The notes below the pieces were generated by a model, which made no database searches, was not told the DNA's origin, and saw nothing but the letters and a program-made list of their open reading frames with translations. Shown here piece after piece: positions 8,038-16,647 of a stretch of DNA of 42,038 nucleotides. Origin of the DNA: Filomicrobium sp. Its GTDB lineage: Bacteria > Pseudomonadota > Alphaproteobacteria > Rhizobiales > Hyphomicrobiaceae. The translations under genes were made by a program, and so were the position numbers. Numbering within the stretch: position 1 is the first letter of the stretch; every line of letters begins with the position of its first letter. Where the stretch lies: positions 20,991 to 63,028 of the forward strand of contig NZGY01000158.1 in assembly GCA_002689605.1 (NCBI GenBank), in the 5' to 3' direction.

Positions 8038-9084
8038 TTACCAACTGCGGTTGAAGCCCTCAAACTGCATTGGGATCCTCTTGATATCCTGCAGCACATC
8101 CTTCGGGATTGCCGGACGCTTGTCGGCTGATGTGCTGGCATAAACAGCATCCGACACACCGCCAAACCGCTCTTGGATGGCTTTCGCAACCTCATCATAG
8201 CGGCCGACAGCGGTGAACAGGCGCACGACGTCGTCGCTGATTTCACCGGCGATCTTGTCCCACTGACCATCCTTCGTCATTTGATTGAGCTTGCGACCGA
8301 GATCACCGAGGCCATGGTGCTCCAACACCGGCCAGTAACCCGGCGTCGATCCGTAGAAAGCCACCCGGTAGCGAACCCATTCAACCATTTGCGCGACGTC
8401 ATCATCGGTTTCACCGGTAGCAATGAAACCACCACCTGTGACTTCGAAGTTTTCCCGCTTGCGCCCAGTCTTTGCCATACCCTGTTTGATAAGTGGCATG
8501 GCGATTTCTTCGGCATAAGCGCGTGTGCAGAACGGATGCAGCCTAACGCCATCGCAGGCCTCACCGGACAATCGCAGCGAGTGCTCGCCAACCGCTGCAA
8601 TGGTAATCGGCACGGGTGGCTGTGCCGTGGAAGGCGGCACAAAATTCGGGATCATCAGAGTGAACGTGTAATGCTTACCTTCGAATCGCAGTCGCTCACC
8701 TGTCTCCCATGACCACCAGATGGCGCGCAGAGCATTCACATATTCACGCATTCGCGGAACTGGTGGTGACCATGGCACAGAGAACCGTTTCTCATTGTGC
8801 GGTTTGATCTGCGGTCCGAGGCCGAGCACAAAGCGCCCCTTACTTGCCAACTGCAAGTCCCAACTGACATTGGCAACCACCATGGGGCTGCGCGGAAAGG
8901 CGATCGCAACCCCCGGGCCGAGTTCAACCTTCTCAGTTGCAACTGCTGCAACGGCCAAAGCTAGGAACGGCTCATGCTTGTTCTCCATGGTCATGAGCAT
9001 GTCGAAGCCCGCATCTTCCGCAGCCTTGGCGGCATTCGGTACAGCGCCAAGATCGCTCTGCGGCAGGGTCTGAATGATCTTCAT
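8038..9084 (-). CDS. Luciferase-like (LLM) flavin-dependent oxidoreductase
   Basis: A 348-residue TIM-barrel flavin enzyme of the luciferase-like/F420-dependent superfamily, similar in layout to the mycobacterial MSMEG_2256-type group. Telling segments are AAEDAGFDMLMTMENKHEPF near the start, LGPGVAIAFPRSPMVVANVSWDLQ, and FVLGLGPQIKPHNEKRFS. Such proteins bind FMN or F420 and catalyse monooxygenation or hydride transfer. It is the last gene of a leftward operon, its start lying 5 bases after the stop of the double CoA-transferase, so co-translation is likely. It probably modifies a substrate of the same pathway; which one is not evident. Confidence 0.9.
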   Translation of the reverse strand: MKIIQTLPQSDLGAVPNAAKAAEDAGFDMLMTMENKHEPFLALAVAAVATEKVELGPGVAIAFPRSPMVVANVSWDLQLASKGRFVLGLGPQIKPHNEKRFSVPWSPPVPRMREYVNALRAIWWSWETGERLRFEGKHYTFTLMIPNFVPPSTAQPPVPITIAAVGEHSLRLSGEACDGVRLHPFCTRAYAEEIAMPLIKQGMAKTGRKRENFEVTGGGFIATGETDDDVAQMVEWVRYRVAFYGSTPGYWPVLEHHGLGDLGRKLNQMTKDGQWDKIAGEISDDVVRLFTAVGRYDEVAKAIQERFGGVSDAVYASTSADKRPAIPKDVLQDIKRIPMQFEGFNRSW

Positions 9085-9089
9085 TTTCT

Positions 9090-11408
9090 TTATCCCCTCG
9101 TCGGCGGTTCTTCATGCGTAATTAGCTGATTGCGTTCCAGCTCGTTGATGTCAACATCAGCAAAGCCGCTTTCGCGCAGGATATCGGCGTTCTGCTCTCC
9201 GAGCAGGGGCGTTGGCAGAATACCCGGATCATGAAATTCACCCTGAGCGGTGTAACGACACACCGCAGTCAGCCTACCTGCCGTTGCATGAGGTTTGGTC
9301 GCTGCCCATCCATTCAGCTTTGACATTGGGTCGTCGAAGAAGACTTCGCTTTCAGCAGCAGCGACAGGCGCACACGGAACGCCAGTTGCAACCATCCTCT
9401 CCTCGGCCGCACTGGTTGTTAGCTCTGCGAATCTGGATGCCACCAACTGAGCTGCTTCCGAGTCGTTCAAATGTCCATCGGCTGACTGCACAAGCACTGC
9501 AACATCCAGTCCGTCACAGGACAATGCCTTCAGCATGGCTGCCTGTGTCTCTTGGTCGTCCGCTGATACGTAAATGAAACCGTCGACCGTTTGATAGATC
9601 CGGTGAAATGGGTTTGGTCCGAACTGCTGTTTGTCGGCGAGTTCGCGCTTTGGCCGTCCACTATAACGCGTGAACCATTCCGAACTCAGTAAGATGCCGC
9701 CGTCGAGCAGATTAACCTCAACGCGTTGTCCCTTGGCAGTGCCTCGGGCGCGGGCAAATAATGCCAGGACAATGCCAAAGGCCGTCATGGTTCCGGTGGT
9801 GAAATCTGTCGGTGCCAATTGAGCGGGAAACGATGGCGGGTTGCCCTGACCACCTTGCGCTCGTTCCAGCCCCATGTAGGCCTGGGCCAGAGGATCAATA
9901 CCGGGGCGGTGGGCGTAGGGACCGCTGAAACCGTAGCCACTGATTTGTGCCTCGATAAGGTTCTTGTCAACCTCGTTGCCGATCCCCATGCGCGCCGTTG
10001 CGCCCGGCCGCAGATTGGCCAGCATGGCATCACACGTCACGGCAATCTTCTGGACGATTTCCTTACCTTCGGGCTTGGATGTATCAACGGAGATGGAACG
10101 CTTTCCGTAGTTGACACTGTAGAAATAAGTGCGTCCGATGGGGCGAGAAATATCACCAGTCGGTGGTTCCAGTTTCAAGACGTCAGCGCCGAGGTCAGCC
10201 AGCAGCCGCCCTGCAATGGGACCGGCAATGAGATTGGTGATTTCCAAAACCCGGATGCCGGATAGCGGCAGCGGGAGGTCAACGTTACCTTCAGAGTTCT
10301 CGATCTGATCCGACCTGGTTTCGAACCAATCCACCGACGCGTCTGCTACTCCAGCTCGCGCACCAGCCACTTTACCTGGTGTGGCACTAAGTTTAACGGG
10401 CACGCCCATCTGCTGGATGGCGCCCACTTCTGGATCATCCAGCTCGACCACCATCTCATTGTGGCGGACCTGTTGATCGTCCATGCCATCATCGGTGGTT
10501 TGCGAGCGCGCAAATGGAACATCATTGGCTTCAAATTCGGCTGACCATTCTGTCGATGTTTGCGTCAGCATCATCTCCGTGACTTGCCTGCGCAGATAGG
10601 CATCGGCTTCAACAGTCTTCGGGTTGTGACCCTGACCATAAACTGGGTCTTTGATGAGCTCGCCCAACCTCATCAGGTCCGCTGCCCTAGCGATAAAACC
10701 AGGATGTACACAGCCGAGCTGAATCCATTCCTGATCCGAACATTCGTAAACGCTGTAGAACGGCGCGCTTCCGAATGGATTTGTTTGAAAGACGTGCGGG
10801 TCCAAATGATCACTCAATACCTTCGGATGATAGAGCAAGGCACCCGAAACAAGAGACGTCGAGACATGCCGCCCTGAGCCAGTCAACTCTCGTGCGTACA
10901 AACCAGAAGCAACGGCCAAGGCAGCCAGCACACCTGCGCCGGTGCTTGGCAGTGGATGGATGCAATGCACCGGCGGCGCTCCGCGAAATGCTGGCAGCCC
11001 AGAGAGAACACCCGTACGTGCAAGCACCAGATCATCAATTTGCGGGTGATCCCGCAGTGGCCCGTGCTCGCCATAAGCCGTGATCGAGCAGGCAATGATA
11101 CGTGGGTTCATCTGCTCCAGAGTTTGCCATTGCAAATGACCCGGCCGTTCGCTCGGTGCGCAATCTTCAACAATGACGTCGGCCTGTCGGACGAGCTTGT
11201 TGAATTGCGTTGCCTCTCCGCTTTCATCGAGAACAACACGCTTGCCACGATCCCAGACGCGAAAACCAGCGCTTCGATGCAGCTGACTTTTATCGTCGAT
11301 TACGCGGATAACATCGGCACCATGGTCCGCTAGGAACATAGCCGCTAAGGCGCCGGCGCGATGCCTGGTCAGATCAATGACGCGTGTGCCGTCCAGTGCG
11401 CTTGCCAT
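9090..11408 (-). CDS. Tandem (fused) CaiB/BaiF CoA-transferase, first domain lacking the catalytic Asp
   Basis: A 772-residue protein made of two complete class III CoA-transferase domains, roughly residues 1-360 and 380-772. Domain 2 has the catalytic Asp (D535) in PTDFTTGTM. In domain 1 the aligned motif reads HPLPSTGAG, with Leu where Asp is expected, so this half is probably not catalytic by itself. Most family members are single 380-420 residue chains that interlock as dimers; the fusion would give a built-in pseudo-heterodimer with one working site. The track start at 11495 overlaps the SDR gene. I prefer the ATG at 11408 (MASALDGTRVIDL), where homology begins. It is the middle gene of the SDR, CoA-transferase, LLM operon. 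Confidence 0.9.
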   Translation of the reverse strand: MASALDGTRVIDLTRHRAGALAAMFLADHGADVIRVIDDKSQLHRSAGFRVWDRGKRVVLDESGEATQFNKLVRQADVIVEDCAPSERPGHLQWQTLEQMNPRIIACSITAYGEHGPLRDHPQIDDLVLARTGVLSGLPAFRGAPPVHCIHPLPSTGAGVLAALAVASGLYARELTGSGRHVSTSLVSGALLYHPKVLSDHLDPHVFQTNPFGSAPFYSVYECSDQEWIQLGCVHPGFIARAADLMRLGELIKDPVYGQGHNPKTVEADAYLRRQVTEMMLTQTSTEWSAEFEANDVPFARSQTTDDGMDDQQVRHNEMVVELDDPEVGAIQQMGVPVKLSATPGKVAGARAGVADASVDWFETRSDQIENSEGNVDLPLPLSGIRVLEITNLIAGPIAGRLLADLGADVLKLEPPTGDISRPIGRTYFYSVNYGKRSISVDTSKPEGKEIVQKIAVTCDAMLANLRPGATARMGIGNEVDKNLIEAQISGYGFSGPYAHRPGIDPLAQAYMGLERAQGGQGNPPSFPAQLAPTDFTTGTMTAFGIVLALFARARGTAKGQRVEVNLLDGGILLSSEWFTRYSGRPKRELADKQQFGPNPFHRIYQTVDGFIYVSADDQETQAAMLKALSCDGLDVAVLVQSADGHLNDSEAAQLVASRFAELTTSAAEERMVATGVPCAPVAAAESEVFFDDPMSKLNGWAATKPHATAGRLTAVCRYTAQGEFHDPGILPTPLLGEQNADILRESGFADVDINELERNQLITHEEPPTRG

Positions 11409-11442
11409 CAACGTTTGTGTTCCCGCTTGAGGCGCAATCAGC

Positions 11443-12273
11443 CTATGACTGTTTCTGTTTTTCTTCGTAGAGGGCGCGGACATAGGAGTACGCACCGGGA
11501 GAGCCGTCTACGAGAATACTCTCTCCACTCAGGTAGCCAGCACAATCCGAGGCTGAGAAGGCAATGACATTCGCGATCTGTTCTGGCGTGCCCCATTGCG
11601 CACCGGAGGGTAGTTTTTCGGCCTCCAGCTTATCGCGCACTTGGCTCGCTTCCTGCACCTCGAGCTCGCGACCATGGGCTTCGCGTTCCCATTTGCCAAA
11701 CCGGTCCGGCGTCATCACAACACCGGGGACGATACAAACAACGCGGATGTTATGCGGCTTCAGTTCCTCGGCGAGATCGGCGGAAAAACGAACCTCCGCT
11801 GCTTTGGCTGGACCGGTGCATGTCGATCCTGGCGGGTACGCGGTGCGAACGGCCGTTCGGCCGGACACATTGATCACAACGCCGCCACCGCGCTCGATCA
11901 TGGATGGCACGATCCGTTGCGTCAGCCTGAACTGGGCAAAGAAGTTGATGGCCATGCCGTGCAACAAGTCTTCGTCTGTGACTTCGAGGAATGGTTTATA
12001 TGTGCCGGTTCCTGCATTGTTGACCAGAATATCAGCACCCCCGTACTTGTCTTTGACGTGGGCTGCCAGGCGATCAAGATCTTCCAGCCTAGTGACATCG
12101 GCTTCGACCGGATCAACGCCGATACTTTCAGCCGCCGTCTTGAGGTGTTTGGGTCGCCGCGCAGCAATCACCACATTAGCGCCCTCTTTAGCCAGCAATT
12201 CCGCGGTTGCAAGTCCGATGCCTCGGCTGCCACCAGTCACCACCGCGACTTTGCCTCTCAAGCCGAGATCCAT
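11443..12273 (-). CDS. SDR family oxidoreductase with Thr at the catalytic Tyr position
   Basis: A classical-length (276 residue) short-chain dehydrogenase with the TGGSRGIG cofactor motif, NNAG and the catalytic Ser region VVINVSGRTAV. The YxxxK pair is altered: the sequence reads GSTCTGPAKAAEV, so Thr stands four residues before the Lys where Tyr is expected. The codon is ACC, not a one-base change from Tyr. The nearest Tyr is seven residues earlier. The protein therefore either uses another acid or is not a normal dehydrogenase. I start at the ATG at 12273 after GAGGGAG. It leads the leftward operon with the double CoA-transferase and LLM oxidoreductase and diverges from the SDR at 12454. 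Confidence 0.88.
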   Translation of the reverse strand: MDLGLRGKVAVVTGGSRGIGLATAELLAKEGANVVIAARRPKHLKTAAESIGVDPVEADVTRLEDLDRLAAHVKDKYGGADILVNNAGTGTYKPFLEVTDEDLLHGMAINFFAQFRLTQRIVPSMIERGGGVVINVSGRTAVRTAYPPGSTCTGPAKAAEVRFSADLAEELKPHNIRVVCIVPGVVMTPDRFGKWEREAHGRELEVQEASQVRDKLEAEKLPSGAQWGTPEQIANVIAFSASDCAGYLSGESILVDGSPGAYSYVRALYEEKQKQS

Positions 12274-12453
12274 TGCCTGCTCCCTCTCATGCCAACCTTG
12301 TCTTCTTTGGCTCCTTGAACCATCCGTTAGGCATGACATGCGTTCAACGTGAGATCATTCGAATTCACATTGGTGATGTGGAAGATCGGCAGATGGTGTC
12401 ATGCTGTCGATCGGTGCGAAGATGCTAGCAAACAATGCGTTGTGGAGGCTGGG

Positions 12454-13230
12454 ATGAGGTTGAAGGGGAAGGCGGCTCTGGTAACCGGGGGAGGTGGCGG
12501 ACTTGGCTCTGCCATTGCTAAACGTTATGCAGATGAAGGTGCATCAGTCCTATGCAGCGATCGCAATTTGGATGCCGCAGAGAAGACAGTTACGGCCATA
12601 GCGTCAGCCGGTGGTGAGGCTCATGCGTTTTGTGCCGATGTTGCCGAACCTGACCAATGCGCAGCGCAGGTTGACGAAACTGTTCGCCGCTATGGCCGCA
12701 TTGATATTCTCGTAAACAATGCGGGCGTCTCGCTTCATCGCCTCGCTTTAGATACCGACGTCGATGCCTGGGAACGCGTGTTGCGGATCAACCTGACCGG
12801 ATCATTTCTAACGGCACAGGCCGCCGCCAAACACATGGTTGACCAAGGCGGCGGGCGGATTGTGCAGCTTGGGTCGATTTCCGGACAACGTGGCAACATG
12901 GGCGGGATTGCCTATGGAGCGTCGAAGGCGGCCGTCATGCACGTTTGCAAAGTGCTCGCCGTGGAGCTCTCGGGGAAGGGCGTTATGGTCAATGCGATTG
13001 CTCCAGGTCCGATTGAAACGGGTCTAAGCAATCACGGACCAACCCGACGAAAAGGTTATCTTGATCGTATTCCGACGGGAGACTATGGCACGACAGATGC
13101 CGTCGCTGACGCAGCCCTTTTCCTGGCGTCCGAAGAATGCAGGTGGACGACCGGCGCAGTACTCAATGTCGATGGTGGCTATGGTGCAGCCGGTCTCAGC
13201 TATGATCCGGCGGAAGTCGGAGGCGGTTAA
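12454..13230 (+). CDS. SDR family NAD(P)-dependent oxidoreductase
   Basis: A 258-residue classical short-chain dehydrogenase with a complete active site: TGGGGGLG cofactor motif, NNAG, catalytic Ser in QLGSISGQRG and YGASK. An Asp at the end of strand 2 (LCSDRNLDAA) suggests preference for NAD over NADP. The track start at 12349 is too long; the ATG at 12454 follows GGAGG by five bases and opens MRLKGKAALVTGG. It is divergent from the odd SDR on the minus strand, so the 180 bases between them probably hold both promoters. It resembles 3-oxoacyl-ACP reductase or cyclohexanol/gluconate dehydrogenase-type members; the substrate is unknown. Confidence 0.92.
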   Translation: MRLKGKAALVTGGGGGLGSAIAKRYADEGASVLCSDRNLDAAEKTVTAIASAGGEAHAFCADVAEPDQCAAQVDETVRRYGRIDILVNNAGVSLHRLALDTDVDAWERVLRINLTGSFLTAQAAAKHMVDQGGGRIVQLGSISGQRGNMGGIAYGASKAAVMHVCKVLAVELSGKGVMVNAIAPGPIETGLSNHGPTRRKGYLDRIPTGDYGTTDAVADAALFLASEECRWTTGAVLNVDGGYGAAGLSYDPAEVGGG

Positions 13231-13257
13231 GGGCCTCCGACCTTGAGTTTCTCGATG

Positions 13258-15525
13258 TTACTCGGCAGCTTCTGCGGTGATTGCTGCCAGCACCTTTGGT
13301 GGCGACATTGGCAGGCTGGTCATGCGCAGGCCAACAGCACCTTCGATGGCATTCGCGACAGCGGCCGGTGTTGGCACGATCGGCACTTCACCCACGCCGC
13401 GGATGCCTTGCGGGTGCTTGTCATTTGGAATTTCGAGGATGACAGAGTCCAACATCGGCAGGTCTGAAGCGACCGGGATGCGGTAGTCCAGGAAGCCAGG
13501 GTTTTCGAGCTTACCGTTGGAGTCGTAGATGTACTCCTCGTTCAGCGCCCAGCCGATGCCCTGCGCGACACCACCTTCCATTTGGCCTTCGACATAGCTC
13601 GGGTGTATGGCGCGGCCAGCGTCCTGGAATGAGGTATAACGAATGACTTCGACGTGTCCGGTCTCCGGATCAACCTCGACGTCACAGATGTGCGTCGCGA
13701 AACCACCTTCTGCGCCAGTCGTGTTGAGTGACTGCTTGCCAGTGATCGGACCACCGGTTGCGCTCGCCTTACCGGCGATGTCCTTCAACGACAGTGGGTC
13801 AAAGTCACCGGCATTGGCGCCGGCTGGTCGTGCATGACCGTCTTCCCATTCGACGGCTTCGGGTTCGATGCCCCAGATCTTGGCGGCGCGTTCGCGCAAG
13901 GTTGAGATGACCTGCTCGGTTGATTGTGTCACAACCATTGCCGAGGCAAACGTCACGCGGCTGCCACCGGTGACTGCGCTGAAGCCGACGGAACTCGTAT
14001 CGCCGATCAACACCTGAATCTGGTTGATGTCGATACCGAGCAGTTCAGCTGTGATGTTGGCAATCGATGCTCGTGAACCACCAATATCAGGGTGACCGGT
14101 AACGACAACAACCGTTCCATCTTCATTGATGTTGACCTGGGCGCTCGAGTCACCGCCAGCGTTAAACCAGAAACCACTTGCAACGCCACGACCCTGGTTT
14201 GGTCCCAACGGTGTTTTGTAGTGTGGGTGCTCCAAAGCGGCTCGTACGGTTTCTTCGTATCCGATCCGATTGTAGACCGGCCCGTAAGCTGCCTTGGTGC
14301 CTTGCTTGGCGGCATTCTTGAGGCGCAGCTCAAGCGGATCCATACCGATTTCTCTGGCGATAAGATCCAGCGTGCTTTCAGCTGGAAAGGCCCCAATAGG
14401 TGCGCCGGGTGCACGATATGCGGTTGCCTTTGGTCGATTGCAGACGACGTCGATGCCGGTGACCTTGACGTTCTCAATGTCGTAAGGCGCGAAGGCGCAA
14501 CCAGCTGCGCCGCGCGTTGGCGAGCCTGGGAATGCACCAGCTTGCAGGCAGAAGGTCGCCTCAACTGCTGTGATCTTGCCGTCTTTGGTTGCACCAATCT
14601 TGACCTTACTAGACGAGCCCGATGTCGGACCTGATGCACGGAAAACGTCTTCGCGTGACATCTGCATCTTGACTGGACGGCCAGTCTTGCGTGAAAGGAC
14701 GAGAGCCAAGGGCTCAAGATAGACAATGGTCTTGCCACCAAAACCGCCGCCGATTTCTGCAGGAATGGCTTTAACGCTGCTTTGCGGAATACCTGTTAGG
14801 TGGGCGCACATCGCGCGCACCATGAAGTGGCCCTGGCTGCTGCTCCAAACGGTAGCTGCGCCGTCCTTCGACACGCTCACAAGGCAGGCGTGCGGTTCGA
14901 TGTATCCCTGGTGGACCGGCTTGGTCTTATAGCTGCGCTCGACAATAACATCAGCAGCCGCGAAGCCGGCTTCGACATCTCCGAGCACGTGCTCAAGCTT
15001 GCCAGAAATGTTGGATGGCTTGCCGGACTCATCGCCGGGTGCGCGGACATGATCATGCAGGATCGGTGCGTCCGGCTGCATCGCTTCTTCAACGTCGATC
15101 ACGTGTGGCAGAACTTCGTACTCGACTTCGATCAGCTTTGCTGCTTGCGCTGCGATCTTCTTTGAAGTTGCTGCGACGGCCGCCACGGGGTGGCCTTCGA
15201 ACAGCGCCTTTTCGCGTGCCATCACGTTACGGCAGATCCAGCGCATGTCTGCAATGCCAACCAGAACCGGTGGCTCGGAAATCGGGAATTCAACCATGTC
15301 CTCGCTGCTCATGATAGCCTTGACGCCGGGCAGAGCCAGAGCCTTATCGAAGTTGATTGATTTGATGCGGGCGTGCGCATGCGGTGAGCGCTTGACAGCA
15401 CCCCACAACATGTCGGGTTGAACGAAATCCGCGCCGTAAGTCGCCTTGCCAGTTACCTTATCAGCGCCGTCAGGCCGGATCGTGCGCTTGCCGATGTATT
15501 TATGGTCTTTGCCGTTCTCTGCCAT
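13258..15525 (-). CDS. Xanthine dehydrogenase family molybdopterin-binding subunit
   Basis: A 755-residue large subunit of the xanthine oxidase/CO dehydrogenase/aldehyde oxidase family. It opens with GKRTIRPDGADKVTGKATYGADF, has the molybdopterin motif EIGGGFGGK, the AYRAPGAP segment, and near the C-terminus GIRGVGEVPIVP with the Glu that acts as general base. These subunits hydroxylate heteroaromatics, aldehydes or CO. Normally a FAD subunit and a 2Fe-2S subunit are encoded alongside; neither is present here, and both flanking genes are on the other strand. It must either borrow partners from elsewhere or be a lone remnant. The ATG at 15525 follows AGGGGAACGAC. Confidence 0.93.
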   Translation of the reverse strand: MAENGKDHKYIGKRTIRPDGADKVTGKATYGADFVQPDMLWGAVKRSPHAHARIKSINFDKALALPGVKAIMSSEDMVEFPISEPPVLVGIADMRWICRNVMAREKALFEGHPVAAVAATSKKIAAQAAKLIEVEYEVLPHVIDVEEAMQPDAPILHDHVRAPGDESGKPSNISGKLEHVLGDVEAGFAAADVIVERSYKTKPVHQGYIEPHACLVSVSKDGAATVWSSSQGHFMVRAMCAHLTGIPQSSVKAIPAEIGGGFGGKTIVYLEPLALVLSRKTGRPVKMQMSREDVFRASGPTSGSSSKVKIGATKDGKITAVEATFCLQAGAFPGSPTRGAAGCAFAPYDIENVKVTGIDVVCNRPKATAYRAPGAPIGAFPAESTLDLIAREIGMDPLELRLKNAAKQGTKAAYGPVYNRIGYEETVRAALEHPHYKTPLGPNQGRGVASGFWFNAGGDSSAQVNINEDGTVVVVTGHPDIGGSRASIANITAELLGIDINQIQVLIGDTSSVGFSAVTGGSRVTFASAMVVTQSTEQVISTLRERAAKIWGIEPEAVEWEDGHARPAGANAGDFDPLSLKDIAGKASATGGPITGKQSLNTTGAEGGFATHICDVEVDPETGHVEVIRYTSFQDAGRAIHPSYVEGQMEGGVAQGIGWALNEEYIYDSNGKLENPGFLDYRIPVASDLPMLDSVILEIPNDKHPQGIRGVGEVPIVPTPAAVANAIEGAVGLRMTSLPMSPPKVLAAITAEAAE

Positions 15526-15781
15526 TTGTCGTTCCCCTCATGATCGCGACCAGCAATCGCGCCTCTGATCACCAGTTCCCGAAAACATGTTTGTAGTTTA
15601 GCACGGTTTTGAATTGTGCAAGTCTGCCATCTTCAACCTATTCACGGTCCGCGCTGGAGGCCTGCAAGTAGCGTTCCGATCAGTTTAAGCTGTTTCGTTC
15701 AATCATCAAACTTGCCAGGGCATTTTTCGACTATGTGATCACAATAGCAGCGCGGGTCGCACCAGAAAAGACAGGATTAAT

Positions 15782-16642
15782 ATGGCAAAGACTTATACGC
15801 CGGAAGAAATAGCCGACATGAACATTCAGTACTCGCCGCGAACGAGCGTGCCGGATGCTGAGGATTACCTGGCAAAAAACGCTGAAATGAGCGCTGCTGT
15901 CCGTGAAAAGCTCGACGGCACCTTGGACATTGCGTTTGGCGAAAGCGAGGGGCAGAAACTGGACGTTTTCCCGGCAGCAAAGGCCAATTCACCGGTCCAT
16001 TTGTTTATCCATGGCGGCTACTGGCGGGCACTTGACAAAAGCTTCTACAGCCACACGGCAGCGCCATTGGTGGTGGCTGGTGCAACCGTTGTCGTGGTTA
16101 ACTACGATCTCTGCCCAAAAGTGCGGGTGACGGACATTGTTGAGCAGATGCGGCGATCGCTGGTCTGGACCTATAAAAACGTATCAGATCATAACGGTGA
16201 CCCAAACCGTATCCACTTGTCAGGGCACTCAGCCGGAGGTCATCTCAACGGCATGATGATCGCCACCGACTGGCAGGCTTTTGCCGGGCTGCAAAATGAT
16301 CTCATCAAGTCCAGCGTGCTCCTCAGCGGCCTCTTTGATATTGTACCGCACCGTTTTCTTGACGTTCAGGCCGACATCCACCTGACAGAAGATGAAGCGA
16401 CCGCCATGAGCCCGATGTTCAAGCCACCAATTGCCAAGTCCAACGTCATTCTCGGGGTTGGCGAGAACGAGCCGCATCTGTTTCACTGGCAGTCGCTTGC
16501 CTATGCGGCTCATCTCAGAACTCATGGCGTGAAGGCGGAGTACATCTCAACGCCAGGAGACAATCATTTCAGCATTACGGATCGCCTCGCCAATGGAGAT
16601 GACTTCCTAACGAAGATGCTGATCTCGCAGATGGGACTGTAA
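15782..16642 (+). CDS. Alpha/beta hydrolase, arylformamidase-like
   Basis: A 286-residue alpha/beta hydrolase. The oxyanion motif is IHGGYWRALDKS (residues 76-87), as in kynurenine formamidases and carboxylesterase-type relatives. The nucleophile is S150 in LSGHSAGGHLNG, and the catalytic His is probably H262 in PGDNHFSITDRL. No signal peptide is seen, so it is cytoplasmic. AGGA lies six bases before the ATG. It is the first gene of a six-gene rightward operon and ends five bases before the DehI-fold gene. No other kynurenine-pathway gene is near, so tryptophan breakdown is not supported; an amide or ester of the operon's substrate is more likely. Confidence 0.87.
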   Translation: MAKTYTPEEIADMNIQYSPRTSVPDAEDYLAKNAEMSAAVREKLDGTLDIAFGESEGQKLDVFPAAKANSPVHLFIHGGYWRALDKSFYSHTAAPLVVAGATVVVVNYDLCPKVRVTDIVEQMRRSLVWTYKNVSDHNGDPNRIHLSGHSAGGHLNGMMIATDWQAFAGLQNDLIKSSVLLSGLFDIVPHRFLDVQADIHLTEDEATAMSPMFKPPIAKSNVILGVGENEPHLFHWQSLAYAAHLRTHGVKAEYISTPGDNHFSITDRLANGDDFLTKMLISQMGL

Positions 16643-16647
16643 GCTCG

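Noticed and set aside
11564-12352. 262-residue plus-strand ORF
   Set aside because: Lies opposite the SDR gene, whose motifs are clear; Ser/Thr/Arg-rich composition without pattern marks it as an antisense shadow.
14007-14741. 244-residue minus-strand ORF
   Set aside because: Overlaps the molybdenum hydroxylase gene in another frame of the same strand; composition is Arg/Ser-rich and without motif.
15782-16642. Kynurenine formamidase (kynB) assignment
   Set aside because: The HGGYW motif fits, but no kynurenine-pathway gene is nearby and the family contains many other esterases, so no symbol is given.
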